Below, piece after piece: positions 33,554-43,505 of a stretch of 64,000 nt of DNA (positions are counted from its first letter, which is position 1; each line of letters begins with the position of its first letter). Origin of the DNA: Sediminibacterium sp. (lineage in GTDB: Bacteria; Bacteroidota; Bacteroidia; Chitinophagales; Chitinophagaceae); contig JAEUVE010000019.1 of assembly GCA_016786865.1 (NCBI GenBank), positions 62,001 through 126,000 on the forward strand, in the 5' to 3' direction. The notes beneath the pieces were generated by a model. The model had not been told where the DNA came from, did not search any database, and saw nothing but the letters and a program-made list of their open reading frames with translations. A program made the translations under genes and the position numbers.

Positions 33554-34168
33554 CTATTCACAAAGCATATCCAACAGGATCAGCAGACTAACGGCGATCT
33601 CTCCCTCGTTACTCAGATAATCCCGGATGTCTCGCTTCGCCCTCATTACATGTTCTTTGGCTGTGGGCAGGCTAATTCCCAATTCGGCGCACACTTCATC
33701 ATAACTTCTCCCCTCCACTTTACACAACTCAAATACTTTGCGTCGTTGTGGCGGCAGGGTGTCCAGGGCTCTTTGCAGCAACTCCCATTCTTGCTTCACC
33801 AACAGCTGTGTATCTGCACCAGCTGCAAGCTCAGGATATTCAATTGCGGCAGCTTGCAATTTCTCCAGCAAATGTTTGTTGTTCCTGGCTTTCCGAAACC
33901 GATCATATACCAGATTCCGGCAGACCGTATTAAAATAGGCCTCTATATTATTAACCTGCAGTAAAAAATCTTTTCTTTTCCAGATACGTATAAATACTTC
34001 CTGTACGGCCTCCTCTGCTTCTTCGGTACTTTTCAGGAATACCAGCATTTTCTTGTAAACCCTTGCCAGGTGTCGGTTATAGAAGATCGTAAATGCCTGA
34101 GTATCTGTTTCTTCCAGCGCAATTGCGCGAATCAGATCTGTATCGTCGTATGTGGTATAGTCGATCAT
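33554..34168 (-). CDS. ECF RNA polymerase sigma factor
   Basis: 204 residues. Region 2 (about 20-90, FTIFYNRHLARVYKKML ... AEEAVQEVFIRIWKRKD) and region 4 (about 135-190, RRKVFELCKVEGRSYDEV ... GISLPTAKEHVMRAK). It is the first gene of the sigma-fecR-susC-susD-tlpA set; it likely activates this set when the transporter is occupied. Confidence 0.95.
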   Translation of the reverse strand: MIDYTTYDDTDLIRAIALEETDTQAFTIFYNRHLARVYKKMLVFLKSTEEAEEAVQEVFIRIWKRKDFLLQVNNIEAYFNTVCRNLVYDRFRKARNNKHLLEKLQAAAIEYPELAAGADTQLLVKQEWELLQRALDTLPPQRRKVFELCKVEGRSYDEVCAELGISLPTAKEHVMRAKRDIRDYLSNEGEIAVSLLILLDMLCE

Positions 34169-34405
34169 TGAGATGGGAAAATAATATTCCGTTTGTTGTA
34201 TGACAATTAAAAACTGCTGAAAGCTGCCTTTTCAAAATAGCATATGTTAAACGGTAACCTTTGCTGTTTACCTGCAATCGCTCCGAAAAACCGCTCATCC
34301 TTTTTGCCATATCCGCTGCAATTCCGCAAGCTTATTTTCGGTTGCGTTAATAGGATACACCAATCTTTTTTACGCTAACCTGTTTTACACTAATCTGTTT
34401 TAAAT

Positions 34406-35236
34406 ATGAGATCCTTCTTTTTTCTGCTGTTCACAGGCTTTTTATTCAACAGCAGTTCTGCACAAAAAGCTGATCCTGTGATCCTTGCAGAACGAAGCTT
34501 CGCCGCACATGCACTGACGCATTCTACCAAATCTGCTTTCTTACAATATATGGATTCAACTGCGGTTGTTTTTGCAAGGGGCAATGCTTTGAATGCCAAA
34601 CGTTTTTGGAGCAGAATGCCCGAGAGCCCAATGAAACTCATCTGGGGTCCTGCCATTGCCGGCATGAACGAAGCCGGTGATTTTGGTTTCACCACCGGCC
34701 CTTATAAAATGAAGCAGCACCTTTCCGATACTGCTGCTGTTTTAGGGTTTGGGCAGTATGCAACCGTATGGAAAAAAAATACTGCCGGTGAATGGAAATT
34801 TCTGGTAGACCTGGGCATTGAATTACCCGCCCTCAGTGAACAACCCGACAATGTGCAGGTGATCTCCTTAAAACAAAAAAGTAAACAATCGGCTGCTGCT
34901 CCGGACAGCGCCATTCAACTTGATATTGATTTCAATACCCGCTTGTTAGCCGAAGGAAAAACATATTGGAACAAAGTTTGTACCGCAGCAACCATTTTCA
35001 ACCTTTCCGGCCATTTCCCCATGCAGGGTGCAAATGCCGTCGATCATTTTACCGCATTACTGCCCAACAATATGCAGCTAACTCCTTCCGGTGGCCAGTT
35101 TTCGGCCGATCGGCAATCTGCTGTTACCTATGGCATTACAGCGCTGGATGAAAAAAAAGACGGCTACTTCCGCTTCTGGCAGGCCACCGATCGGGGCTGG
35201 AAAATTGTTTTACAGGTGATTACTTTCGGAAAGTGA
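34406..35236 (+). CDS. Secreted protein with two NTF2-like (DUF4440-type) halves
   Basis: 276 residues, signal peptide (about 1-19, FFFLLFTGFLFNSSSAQ), then two similar halves (about 25-135 and 165-275), each with the A-x-x-Y/W ... W-x-x-x-D pattern of NTF2-like proteins, e.g. YATVWKKNTAGEWKFLVDLG and YFRFWQATDRGWKIVLQV. Function not known. It ends 17 bases into the convergent DUF3365 gene. It is transcribed away from the sigma factor gene, so it may be unrelated to that locus. Confidence 0.7.
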   Translation: MRSFFFLLFTGFLFNSSSAQKADPVILAERSFAAHALTHSTKSAFLQYMDSTAVVFARGNALNAKRFWSRMPESPMKLIWGPAIAGMNEAGDFGFTTGPYKMKQHLSDTAAVLGFGQYATVWKKNTAGEWKFLVDLGIELPALSEQPDNVQVISLKQKSKQSAAAPDSAIQLDIDFNTRLLAEGKTYWNKVCTAATIFNLSGHFPMQGANAVDHFTALLPNNMQLTPSGGQFSADRQSAVTYGITALDEKKDGYFRFWQATDRGWKIVLQVITFGK

Positions 35237-35801
35237 TTTTCCAGATTCCGCGCAGATCATTCATCTGGTAACCGGTTGCCAGGTCGTTGGGATATTTTTC
35301 TGCAATTACTTTGGCTACCAATGGATCGAGGTCCTTATCCTTTTTACCATGGCAATTGAGGCAGGCAGGCATGGCAATCCGGATGGGTTTATAATATGTG
35401 TAACTATCGCTGGTGTGAATCAATGTATCATCTACATTTCCATCTCCATGACTTTCAAAATGTTCCCAGATCACCCGGTCACCTTCTTCTTTAATCCGGT
35501 TCTGAGAATTGCGATTCCGGTTAGTCAACCGCTCTATTCTTGATCCTGCAAGTTGCGACAGAGAATCAGTAATGCGCATGGCATTCCTGTTGCAAAAGTC
35601 GATGGCATATACCAGACCACCGCTGTCTACCGCACTGGTCAGGTTTTTAAAAATGGTTTGCTGCGCAGTGGTACTGATGGAATCTCCTTTTAAGCGGTAG
35701 CTTTCCAGAATGGCTGCCTCTTTGGATCCGGACTGATCGCAGGCATTCATTACAATTACTACGGTAACCAATGCAAGGGTAACTACAAACGTCTTTTTCA
35801 T
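35220..35801 (-). CDS. DUF3365 (Tll0287-like) haem-binding lipoprotein
   Basis: 193 residues. Lipoprotein signal (LALVTVVIVMNAC, Cys at about 21) and a DUF3365 domain (about 40-190) with a single haem c attachment site C-L-N-C-H in MPACLNCHG near residue 142, and the closing GYQMNDLRGIWKITF. These are periplasmic single-haem redox or sensory proteins. It is 33 bases downstream of the rfbD-like gene on the same strand, so may be cotranscribed with the sugar operon by read-through. Confidence 0.85.
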   Translation of the reverse strand: MKKTFVVTLALVTVVIVMNACDQSGSKEAAILESYRLKGDSISTTAQQTIFKNLTSAVDSGGLVYAIDFCNRNAMRITDSLSQLAGSRIERLTNRNRNSQNRIKEEGDRVIWEHFESHGDGNVDDTLIHTSDSYTYYKPIRIAMPACLNCHGKKDKDLDPLVAKVIAEKYPNDLATGYQMNDLRGIWKITFRK

Positions 35802-35834
35802 AAGAATGCATTTTAGCTTTATTGGGGGTAACGC

Positions 35835-36704
35835 TTATAAAAGCTGTTTCAAACATTGCTCCAGACTCTCCTCCCAGGGCTTTAAAATTATCCCAAAATC
35901 GGACTGTATTTTTGCCGTATCCATCACCGAATAAGCTGGCCTGCTGGCCGGAGTTGGATAAGCTGTTCCCGGTATGGGCAAGACCTGGGTCGTAAGCTTT
36001 GCCATATCCCGGATGGCCACTGCAAATTCGTACCAGGAAATCACCCCTGTGTTGCTGTAATGATAAATTCCCGAATGATGATTTCCCCGCTGGTCTTCTT
36101 CTAATATCTGCATCAGCGCTGCTGCAAGGTCGGCTGCATAAGTAGGTGAGCCTACCTGATCACTTACCACTTTTAATTCAGAACGTTCCTTCATTAACCG
36201 CAACATCGTCTTCACAAAGTTATGACCATGTACGCTATAAACCCAGGAGGTTCGTACAATGATGGAAGATGGATTGTTCTGCTGTGCCAATTGTTCCCCA
36301 ATGCATTTTGAGTAGCCATAATAGTTTACCGGATCGGTGGGAGTATCAGGCTGGTATGGGCTGGTCCCATTTCCATCAAATACATAATCTGTAGAAATGG
36401 TAATCAGTTTACAATGATGCTGCTCACAGGCGGTTGCCAGTTCTCCCACAGAAATTCCGTTGATGGTCATGGCTTCCAGCTGTTCCGATTCCGCCTTGTC
36501 TACCGCAGTATAAGCCCCACAGTTCAAAACATACTGCGGGCGGTATTGTGCAATAAAGGGCGCAATGGTTTCTGGTTGTGAAAGATCCAGCATGGCCCGG
36601 TCTGCAAAAACAAACTCGTACCTGCTTTCAAAAGAGGAAGCCAATTGCTGCAACTCCCAACCCAGCTGTCCGCTCTTTCCTGTTACTACAACAATTGGCT
36701 TCAT
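35835..36704 (-). CDS. rfbD: dTDP-4-dehydrorhamnose reductase-like protein
   Basis: 289-residue SDR protein of the RmlD family, which reduces dTDP-4-dehydro-L-rhamnose with NAD(P)H. Glycine motif GKSGQLGWELQQL near residue 9, STDYVFDGNGTSPYQ and catalytic YGYSKCIGE (Y-x-x-x-K). The rest of the rhamnose pathway (rfbABC) is not in the window, so the true substrate may be another sugar nucleotide. Five bases after the UDP-xylose synthase gene: last of the sugar operon. Confidence 0.85.
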   Translation of the reverse strand: MKPIVVVTGKSGQLGWELQQLASSFESRYEFVFADRAMLDLSQPETIAPFIAQYRPQYVLNCGAYTAVDKAESEQLEAMTINGISVGELATACEQHHCKLITISTDYVFDGNGTSPYQPDTPTDPVNYYGYSKCIGEQLAQQNNPSSIIVRTSWVYSVHGHNFVKTMLRLMKERSELKVVSDQVGSPTYAADLAAALMQILEEDQRGNHHSGIYHYSNTGVISWYEFAVAIRDMAKLTTQVLPIPGTAYPTPASRPAYSVMDTAKIQSDFGIILKPWEESLEQCLKQLL

Positions 36705-36709
36705 ACAAG

Positions 36710-37693
36710 TTATTTTCCAGTATAAAATTCTTTTGGTTGCTTAGACCATTCTTCTTTCGGCAGTGATTTGAAATACGCATAGGTTCTTTTCAATCCTTCT
36801 GCACGATCTATTTTTGGTTCCCAACCCAGCAGTTCCTTAGCTTTGGTAATATCCGGCTGACGCTGCTTTGGATCGTCTACCGGCAAAGGCTTATATACAA
36901 TCTTAACAGCAGAACCAGTGAGTTTCAACACTTCTTCTGCAAAATCTTTCAGAGTAATTTCATTGGGGTTTCCAATATTTACCGGCATGGTATAGTCGCT
37001 CATCAGCAGACGATAAATTCCTTCGATCAGGTCGTCTACATAACAGAATGAACGGGTCTGGCTGCCATCTCCGAATACGGTCAGGTCTTCTCCCCGAAGC
37101 GCCTGTCCGATGAATGCAGGTAATGCTCTTCCGTCGTTCAGTCGCATTCTTGGACCATAGGTATTGAATATGCGCACAATCCTGGTTTCCACTCCGTGAA
37201 AAGTATAATAAGCCCTGGTGATGGATTCCATGAACCGTTTGGCTTCGTCGTACACACCCCTTGGTCCTACCGGGTTTACATTGCCCCAGTATTCCTCTGT
37301 TTGCGGATGTACCAGCGGATCTCCATACACTTCACTGGTAGATGCTACCAGCATCCTGGCACCCTTTGCTTTAGCCAGACCGAGGCAGTTATGGGTTCCC
37401 AACGCGCCCACTTTCAGGGTTTGAATCGGGATCTTTAAATAATCAATCGGACTTGCTGGAGAAGCAAAATGCAGGATATAATCCAGGTGACCCGGTACAT
37501 GGATAAACTTGGTTACATCGTGGTGATAAAACTCAAAATCTTCCAGCTTAAACAGGTGTTCTATGTTGCGCAGATCTCCGGTGATCAGGTTGTCCATTGC
37601 AATTACATGATATCCTTCGCGGATAAAACGATCGCAGAGATGTGAGCCCAGGAATCCGGCTGCACCTGTAATCAGTATGCGTTTCTTTGCCAT
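36710..37693 (-). CDS. UDP-glucuronate decarboxylase (UDP-xylose synthase)
   Basis: 327-residue extended [20 protein letters not shown]-binding motif, [14 protein letters not shown], catalytic YDEAKRFME and the family hallmark [16 protein letters not shown]. It converts UDP-glucuronate to UDP-xylose using a bound NAD. It lies six bases after the UDP-glucose dehydrogenase gene that supplies its substrate, so the two steps UDP-Glc to UDP-GlcA to UDP-Xyl are adjacent. Confidence 0.92.
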   Translation of the reverse strand: MAKKRILITGAAGFLGSHLCDRFIREGYHVIAMDNLITGDLRNIEHLFKLEDFEFYHHDVTKFIHVPGHLDYILHFASPASPIDYLKIPIQTLKVGALGTHNCLGLAKAKGARMLVASTSEVYGDPLVHPQTEEYWGNVNPVGPRGVYDEAKRFMESITRAYYTFHGVETRIVRIFNTYGPRMRLNDGRALPAFIGQALRGEDLTVFGDGSQTRSFCYVDDLIEGIYRLLMSDYTMPVNIGNPNEITLKDFAEEVLKLTGSAVKIVYKPLPVDDPKQRQPDITKAKELLGWEPKIDRAEGLKRTYAYFKSLPKEEWSKQPKEFYTGK

Positions 37694-37699
37694 GGTAAA

Positions 37700-39001
37700 T
37701 TATTTGCGGCCCACACTTTCGTAATGGTAGCCCATGTCTGTAATAAATTTAACATCAAACAGATTTCTTCCATCAAAGATGGCTTTGCCTTTCAGGATAC
37801 TGTTGATCTGTTCAAAATCCGGTGTTCTGAACTCGCTCCACTCCGTTGCAATAATCAGTGCATCTGCATTCTCCAGGGCTTTGTACTGGTTTTCTGCATA
37901 CTGAATTTTATCACCGATGGTTTTCTTCACATTTGGCATGGCCTCCGGATCAAATGCGGTAACGGTTGCACCCTGTGCGGTTAATGCATCAATCAGGTAC
38001 AATGCCGGTGCTTCACGGATATCGTCTGTATTGGGTTTAAAAGCCAGTCCCCACAAGGCAAAATGTTTGCCCTTGATATCGCCATGGAAGTATTTCAGAA
38101 TCTTCGGCATCAGGTGCAGCTTCTGTGCATCGTTCACCGCTTCTACCGATTTCAAAATCTTGAAATCGTAGTTCACTTCTTCCGCACTCATAATCAGCGC
38201 CTGTACGTCTTTGGGGAAGCAGCTGCCACCATAACCAATACCGGGAAATAAAAAGCGCTTACCAATCCGGTCGTCGCTTCCGATTCCCCTTCTGACCATA
38301 TCCACATCAGCACCCAGTCTTTCACAAAGCTGCGCAATTTCATTCATGAAAGAGATCTTGGTTGCGAGGAAGGAATTGGCTGCATACTTGGTCAACTCTG
38401 CAGATTTCTCGTCCATGAAGATCACCGGATTACCCTGGCGTACAAATGGGCCATATAAATCGGACATTACTTTCTTCGCACGCTCAGAACGGGTTCCCAC
38501 CACTACGCGGTCGGGTTTCATAAAGTCGTCTACAGCCACCCCTTCGCGCAGGAATTCCGGATTGCTCACCACATCAAACTCTCCTTTGAAATTTTCTGCA
38601 ATGGCTGCATATACTTTCTCGGCTGTTCCTACCGGCACCGTGCTTTTATCTACAATCACTTTATAATCGGTCAGGATTTTACCCAGGTCTTTGGCTACGC
38701 CCAATACATAACGCAGGTCTGCTGCTCCACCTTCTCCGGGAGGTGTAGGCAGCGCAAGGAATACAATCTCCGCATCCTTCACGCCTTCGGCCAGATTGGT
38801 GGTAAACTTCAAACGGCCTTCTTTCAGGTTCCGGAGAAATATTTTTTCCAGGCCTGGCTCATAAATAGTGATTTCTCCGCCAGACAATCTGTCTACTTTG
38901 GATTGATCTATGTCGATGCAGGTTACTTTGTTACCGGTTTCGGAAAAACAGGTACCGGTTACCAGTCCTACATATCCGGTTCCTACTACAGCAATTCTCA
39001 T
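37700..39001 (-). CDS. ugd: UDP-glucose 6-dehydrogenase
   Basis: 433 residues. Rossmann domain GTGYVGLVTGTCFSE at the N-terminus, STVPVGTAEKV, SNPEFLREG and the catalytic Cys in GYGGSCFPKDV (about residue 260), UDP-binding C-terminal domain. It oxidises UDP-glucose to UDP-glucuronate with two NAD. Three bases after the aminotransferase gene, six before the UDP-xylose synthase gene. Confidence 0.95.
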   Translation of the reverse strand: MRIAVVGTGYVGLVTGTCFSETGNKVTCIDIDQSKVDRLSGGEITIYEPGLEKIFLRNLKEGRLKFTTNLAEGVKDAEIVFLALPTPPGEGGAADLRYVLGVAKDLGKILTDYKVIVDKSTVPVGTAEKVYAAIAENFKGEFDVVSNPEFLREGVAVDDFMKPDRVVVGTRSERAKKVMSDLYGPFVRQGNPVIFMDEKSAELTKYAANSFLATKISFMNEIAQLCERLGADVDMVRRGIGSDDRIGKRFLFPGIGYGGSCFPKDVQALIMSAEEVNYDFKILKSVEAVNDAQKLHLMPKILKYFHGDIKGKHFALWGLAFKPNTDDIREAPALYLIDALTAQGATVTAFDPEAMPNVKKTIGDKIQYAENQYKALENADALIIATEWSEFRTPDFEQINSILKGKAIFDGRNLFDVKFITDMGYHYESVGRK

Positions 39002-39004
39002 GAT

Positions 39005-40135
39005 TTATTGATTTACGTAATTTAACACTTCCGTGCAGATATAATTCAGTTGTTCTTCGTCCATTTCGGTATGTACCGGCAAAGAGATAACCGCAGCCGT
39101 TAACTGGTCGGTCACCGGCATGCTCAGTTTGGGCAATCCAAAGGAAGCAAACATATCCTGCTTATGTCCGGGTACAGGATAGTAGATCATCGATGGAATT
39201 TTTTTACTTGCCAGGTATTCGTTCAGTCCGTCTCTGCTCACACCATTCAGTTGCAAAGTATACTGGTGGTACACATGCGTGCTGTAGGGCGCCACATAAG
39301 GCGTTGTGATTTTGGGGTTATTGGCAAATGCCTGATCGTAATGAGCTGCCACCGCCCTGCGTGCCGCATTGTATTCGTCCAGGTGTTTCAGCTTAATATT
39401 CAATATGGCTGCCTGAATAGAATCCAGTCTGGAATTGCACCCCACTACTTCGTGGTAATATCTTTTTTGCTGACCGTGGTTCGCAATCATTTTCATTTTA
39501 TGTGCCAGCGCATCGTTGTTGGTGAAGATGGCGCCGCCGTCTCCGTAAGCTCCCAGGTTTTTGGAAGGGTAAAAAGAGGTTGCACCTATATCGCCGATTG
39601 TACCTGTTTTCTTTTTAGTGCCATCCGAAAAGGTATAATCACAACCAATGGCCTGTGCATTGTCTTCGATCACATAGAGGTTGAATTCTTTCGCTATCTG
39701 CAGGATGGCTTCCATCGGTGCTGCCTGTCCATACAAATGGACGGGTACAATCGCCTTTGTTTTTGGTGTAATGGCTTTACGCACAGATTCAGGATCAATA
39801 CAGAATGTTTTTGGATCCACTTCTACAAACACGGGTGTGAGCTTCAGCAAAGCCACCACTTCGGTTGTGGCAATATAGGTAAAGGAAGGGGTGATCACTT
39901 CATCTCCTGGCTGCAGATCCAATGCCATCATGGCTATCTGCAAAGCATCGGTTCCGTTGGCACAGGGGATGGTATGCTTCACATTCAGGTAGCTGCTGAG
40001 TGCTGCGCTGAAATCCTGAACCGGTTTTCCGTTAATGTATGCCGCTGAGTCTAATACTTCGTGAATGGCCTGGTCTACTGCTTCTTTAATATGCAAATAC
40101 TGGGTTTTGGTGTCTACCATCTGGATAGGCCGCAT
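39005..40135 (-). CDS. DegT/DnrJ/EryC1/StrS sugar aminotransferase
   Basis: 376 residues from the ATG at 40135. An earlier in-frame start at 40195 lies upstream of the -7 promoter element and was rejected. PLP enzyme of the nucleotide-sugar aminotransferase family: GTDALQIAMMAL, TFTYIATTEV-type region as SFTYIATTEVV, PVHLYGQAAPME, EDNAQAIG and catalytic Lys in TSFYPSKNLGAYGDGG. It transfers an amino group to a keto-sugar nucleotide. First gene of the four-gene sugar operon. The product with UDP-GlcA or UDP-Xyl cannot be deduced. Confidence 0.9.
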   Translation of the reverse strand: MRPIQMVDTKTQYLHIKEAVDQAIHEVLDSAAYINGKPVQDFSAALSSYLNVKHTIPCANGTDALQIAMMALDLQPGDEVITPSFTYIATTEVVALLKLTPVFVEVDPKTFCIDPESVRKAITPKTKAIVPVHLYGQAAPMEAILQIAKEFNLYVIEDNAQAIGCDYTFSDGTKKKTGTIGDIGATSFYPSKNLGAYGDGGAIFTNNDALAHKMKMIANHGQQKRYYHEVVGCNSRLDSIQAAILNIKLKHLDEYNAARRAVAAHYDQAFANNPKITTPYVAPYSTHVYHQYTLQLNGVSRDGLNEYLASKKIPSMIYYPVPGHKQDMFASFGLPKLSMPVTDQLTAAVISLPVHTEMDEEQLNYICTEVLNYVNQ

Positions 40136-40155
40136 AAGTCGATTTTTATATGGTG

Positions 40156-40163
40156 CAAAATTA
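40156..40163 (-). promoter_or_regulatory. -7 promoter element of the sugar operon
   Basis: TAATTTTG on the minus strand (40163-40156) matches TAnnTTTG, 20 bases before the aminotransferase ATG at 40135. It supports that start over 40195. Confidence 0.5.
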
Positions 40164-40235
40164 GCATAAAAAAGGTCAAGAAAGAATTTGGACATTCGCC
40201 CAATCCTGGCCGGAACAGCCGTACCTTTACAGCCG

Positions 40236-41501
40236 ATGAAGCTGTTTTACAGACTGTTTATTGCACTTTATCCGATTGGTGCCAGGGTGATTGCCCCATT
40301 CAATCCAAAAGCAAAAGAATGGATCCGGGGCAGACAGGATGTGTTTGCCGGTTTGAGCAAATTTGCAGCGGCATCCAAAGACCCGGTGATCTGGATGCAC
40401 TGCTCCTCGCTGGGCGAGTTTGAACAGGGTTTACCCGTAGCTACTGCACTGAAAAAGGAATATCCATCCCATCGTTTACTCGTGAGCTTTTTTTCGCCTT
40501 CGGGCTACCAGGTCAGAAAAAACCATCCCATTGCCGATTATGTAACTTACCTGCCAATGGACAGCCACAGCAATGCACGTCAGTTCCTGCTGCTGGTAAA
40601 ACCACAACTGGCTGTTTTCATTAAATATGAGTTCTGGTATTTTTATCTTTCCAATTTAAAAGAACGACAGATTCCCACCCTGCTGGTATCGGGCATTTTT
40701 CGTCCGGATCAGCTGTTTTTCCGCAGCTACGGCGGGTTTTACCGGAATATGCTTTCGTATTTCACGCAATTCTTTGTACAGGACGAGCATTCCAAAAAAC
40801 TGCTGGACTCCGTTGGATACGGCAACCGAACCACGGTTTCGGGTGATACCCGTTTCGACCGGGTCATTGATATTGCGCACCAGTTCCGGGAGTATCCGGC
40901 CATCACCCATTTCTGCGCTACACATACCACCATTGTGGCTGGCAGTACCTGGAGTGAAGACGATAAAGCCCTGCACCATCTGGCCCTGCAACATAAGGAA
41001 CTGCGTATGATCGTTGCACCGCACGATATCCAACCCGACCGGCTGGATGAATGTTTGCGGTTTTATCCCGATGCCATGCTCTACAGCGAATACCAGGCGG
41101 CTTTTGAACAGGGTAACCCTCCTAAACAGGTTCGCTCGCTGATCATCAACAATATGGGCATGCTCAGCAGCCTGTATCACTATGCCCAGATTGCATTTAT
41201 CGGAGGTGGATTTACAGATGATGGCATTCACAACTCGCTGGAAGCTGCCGTTTACGGCGTGCCGGTGGTGTTTGGTCCCGTTTACGAAAAATACCTCGAG
41301 GCCATCGATTTAATTGAAGCCGGAGCTGCATTTACTGCATTGGATGTGGTAGAACTCGAAGAGATCATCAACGATCTGCTGGCCCACAAAGAAAAGCGCT
41401 CTGTTGCAGGAACTGCTGCCAGAAACTACGTGCGCAATCATGCCGGTGCTACTGATAAAGTATTGAGGTATATTCAGGAAAATCTGCGCCTGATCAGGTG
41501 A
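40236..41501 (+). CDS. waaA: 3-deoxy-D-manno-octulosonic acid (Kdo) transferase
   Basis: 421 residues from the ATG at 40236 (an earlier in-frame start at 40188 adds 16 non-membrane residues). N-terminal segment with a hydrophobic anchor (MKLFYRLFIALYPIGAR), the Glycos_transf_N domain (HCSSLGEFEQGLPV, FFSPSGYQVRKN, DYVTYLPMD) and a GT-B C-terminal half (VAGSTWSEDDKA, GGGFTDDGIHNSLEA). It adds Kdo to lipid A at the inner membrane. The normal length is about 420-430. Divergent from the nucleotide-sugar operon, consistent with a cell-surface polysaccharide region. Confidence 0.93.
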   Translation: MKLFYRLFIALYPIGARVIAPFNPKAKEWIRGRQDVFAGLSKFAAASKDPVIWMHCSSLGEFEQGLPVATALKKEYPSHRLLVSFFSPSGYQVRKNHPIADYVTYLPMDSHSNARQFLLLVKPQLAVFIKYEFWYFYLSNLKERQIPTLLVSGIFRPDQLFFRSYGGFYRNMLSYFTQFFVQDEHSKKLLDSVGYGNRTTVSGDTRFDRVIDIAHQFREYPAITHFCATHTTIVAGSTWSEDDKALHHLALQHKELRMIVAPHDIQPDRLDECLRFYPDAMLYSEYQAAFEQGNPPKQVRSLIINNMGMLSSLYHYAQIAFIGGGFTDDGIHNSLEAAVYGVPVVFGPVYEKYLEAIDLIEAGAAFTALDVVELEEIINDLLAHKEKRSVAGTAARNYVRNHAGATDKVLRYIQENLRLIR

Positions 41502-42196
41502 TCAAAGAGTTTCACCGCATCATGATTTTCGGGCCAACCCAGTTTTACTTTTAATTCACGCTGAATCCAGTATTGCGCTTCGGGATAAATAGAGAAGCTA
41601 TTGATGGTTTTGATGCTGCGCTCATACATGTTTTCATCACCCCGGAACAGGGTGTGGGTAAACAGGTATCGGTCGTTCACACTGATGGCTTTTCTCAAAT
41701 CACGGATCGGGGTTTCCTCCAGTTTGGCCGCAACCTCCACCCGTTCTTCTTTTAAATGGTCGTTCAGCTCGGTTCTTTTGGTACCAATGGCTTCATTAAT
41801 CGGAACAACAGATCCGGATGAAGTGTAATCCTGATGTACCAATGTGGGTATTTCAACCGGGGTATCAAACAACCATCCTGAGAAGTCTTCTTTTTTTGGT
41901 GCCGGTTTTACCGGAGGAACATAAGCAGGTTGGGATTCGGGAGTGGACGGAGCTTCGGCAACAGGAGCTGCCGTGGGTACAGTGCTTGCTTCGGCAGCAG
42001 ACGGCACTTCGGATACCGTACCTGTAACCACCACAGTGGGCAGTTGAACAGATACCCCACTGCCTACCTGTTCTGCGGTTCTTTTGCATTGCAGTTCCGC
42101 CAGGATCAGCTGGGCCGTTAGCACCAGCTTTTCCGGATCAGCCTGTTGATCGAACTGATCTTTCAATTTATGAATTAAAGTGCCCACTCTTTCCAT
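41474..42196 (-). CDS. Hypothetical protein with proline/alanine-rich linker
   Basis: 240 residues. N-terminal helical region (about 1-40), Pro/Ala/Val/Thr-rich linker (about 45-110) and a conserved-looking C-terminal part with RDLRKAISVNDRYLFTHTLF and QYWIQRELKVKLGWPENHD. No signal peptide or membrane segment. The C-terminal pattern recurs in Bacteroidota hypothetical proteins, but I know no function. Convergent with waaA, sharing 28 bases at the ends. Confidence 0.75.
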   Translation of the reverse strand: MERVGTLIHKLKDQFDQQADPEKLVLTAQLILAELQCKRTAEQVGSGVSVQLPTVVVTGTVSEVPSAAEASTVPTAAPVAEAPSTPESQPAYVPPVKPAPKKEDFSGWLFDTPVEIPTLVHQDYTSSGSVVPINEAIGTKRTELNDHLKEERVEVAAKLEETPIRDLRKAISVNDRYLFTHTLFRGDENMYERSIKTINSFSIYPEAQYWIQRELKVKLGWPENHDAVKLFDHLIRRRFS

Positions 42197-42279
42197 AGGA
42201 TATGATACTTTTGGGGAGTTACCAGATGAGCGATCGTAATTGAGTAACTAACGCTAAAACTTATAATTTATTTTGCAGG

Positions 42280-42843
42280 ATGTTTATAGAACCAAACTTG
42301 CGGGGTGAGCGAAGGGGATGGATTGAAGTAATCTGTGGGAGTATGTTCAGTGGAAAAACAGAGGAACTGATCCGCAGGCTGAAAAGGGCCAGGATTGCCA
42401 ACCTGAGGGTGGAAATCTTCAAACCTGCCATAGACGTGCGTTACGACGAAACCAAAGTGGTGAGTCACGATTCCAATGCCATAGCTTCTACCCCCATCGA
42501 TAATTCCCAGACTATCCTGCTCATGTCGCAGGACGTGGATGTGGTGGGGATCGACGAGGCCCAGTTTTTTGACCAGGAAGTAGTTAACGTTTGCGAAACC
42601 CTGGCCCTGAGAGGGGTACGGGTAATTGTAGCAGGGCTCGACATGGATTACCAGGGTAAGCCTTTTGGCCAGATGCCCAACCTGCTGGCCACTGCCGACT
42701 ACATTACCAAGCTGCATGCAATCTGTGTAAAATGTGGCAGCATTGCCAATATCTCCTATCGCAAAACGGCTGCCAAGGGGCAGGTATTATTGGGAGAAAA
42801 GGAAACCTACGAACCCCGTTGCAGAAACTGCGCCCATGAATAG
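42280..42843 (+). CDS. tdk: Thymidine kinase
   Basis: 187 residues. P-loop [26 protein letters not shown] (Walker B), and a zinc-binding lasso with two Cys pairs (CVKCG ... CRNC). It phosphorylates thymidine for salvage. Normal length for type II thymidine kinases. Its last eight bases overlap the start of ccmB. Confidence 0.95.
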   Translation: MFIEPNLRGERRGWIEVICGSMFSGKTEELIRRLKRARIANLRVEIFKPAIDVRYDETKVVSHDSNAIASTPIDNSQTILLMSQDVDVVGIDEAQFFDQEVVNVCETLALRGVRVIVAGLDMDYQGKPFGQMPNLLATADYITKLHAICVKCGSIANISYRKTAAKGQVLLGEKETYEPRCRNCAHE

Positions 42844-43495
42844 CAGAACAACCATACTGTCCCTGATCCGTAAAGACTTTTTGCTGGAAACCCGGCAGCA
42901 GTATACGTTTTATGGGGTATTACTCTACATCGCTTCCACCACTTTTGTGGTGTATCTTTCCATGGGGCAGCCGGAAGATAAGGTCTGGAACGGCCTGTTC
43001 TGGGTATTGCAGCTCTTTGTGTGCATCAATGCAGTAGCCAAAAGCTTTCTGCAAGACAGCAGGGGAAGGATGCTCTACTTCTATTCCATTGCAGGCCCTA
43101 CCGATTTCATTTTATCTAAGCTCCTGTTCAATGCCATCCTGATGTTGCTGATGAACCTGCTGAGCCTGGGGGTGTTCACGCTTTTACTGGGTAACCCCAT
43201 CACTAAAATGACTGAATTCGTGCTCATCAGTATGCTGGGGGGCATCAGCCTGAGCCTGGTCTTCACCTTCCTGGCGGCAATTGCAGCCAAGGCACAGCAA
43301 CAGGCAGCCCTGATGGCCATTATGGGTTTCCCCATCATCATCCCCCAGCTATTGCTGCTGATGAAGATTACGTCTTCTGCTTTTTCTTCTGTAATACAGG
43401 ACGGCTGGTGGAATATGGTAGCCATGCTGGGTGGCCTGGACCTGATGATCATTGCCCTGGCCTATATCCTTTTCCCCTTTCTCTGGAAAGATTGA
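42836..43495 (+). CDS. ccmB: Haem exporter permease CcmB
   Basis: 219 residues from the ATG at 42836, overlapping tdk by eight bases (translational coupling; an upstream in-frame start at 42734 lies inside tdk and is rejected). Six membrane segments, starting with [23 protein letters not shown]. With CcmA, CcmC and CcmD it handles haem for cytochrome c maturation. No ccmA is adjacent; ccmC and a CcmD-like gene are 3 kb away on the other strand. Confidence 0.9.
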   Translation: MNSRTTILSLIRKDFLLETRQQYTFYGVLLYIASTTFVVYLSMGQPEDKVWNGLFWVLQLFVCINAVAKSFLQDSRGRMLYFYSIAGPTDFILSKLLFNAILMLLMNLLSLGVFTLLLGNPITKMTEFVLISMLGGISLSLVFTFLAAIAAKAQQQAALMAIMGFPIIIPQLLLLMKITSSAFSSVIQDGWWNMVAMLGGLDLMIIALAYILFPFLWKD

Positions 43496-43505
43496 TTCAT
43501 TTAAA

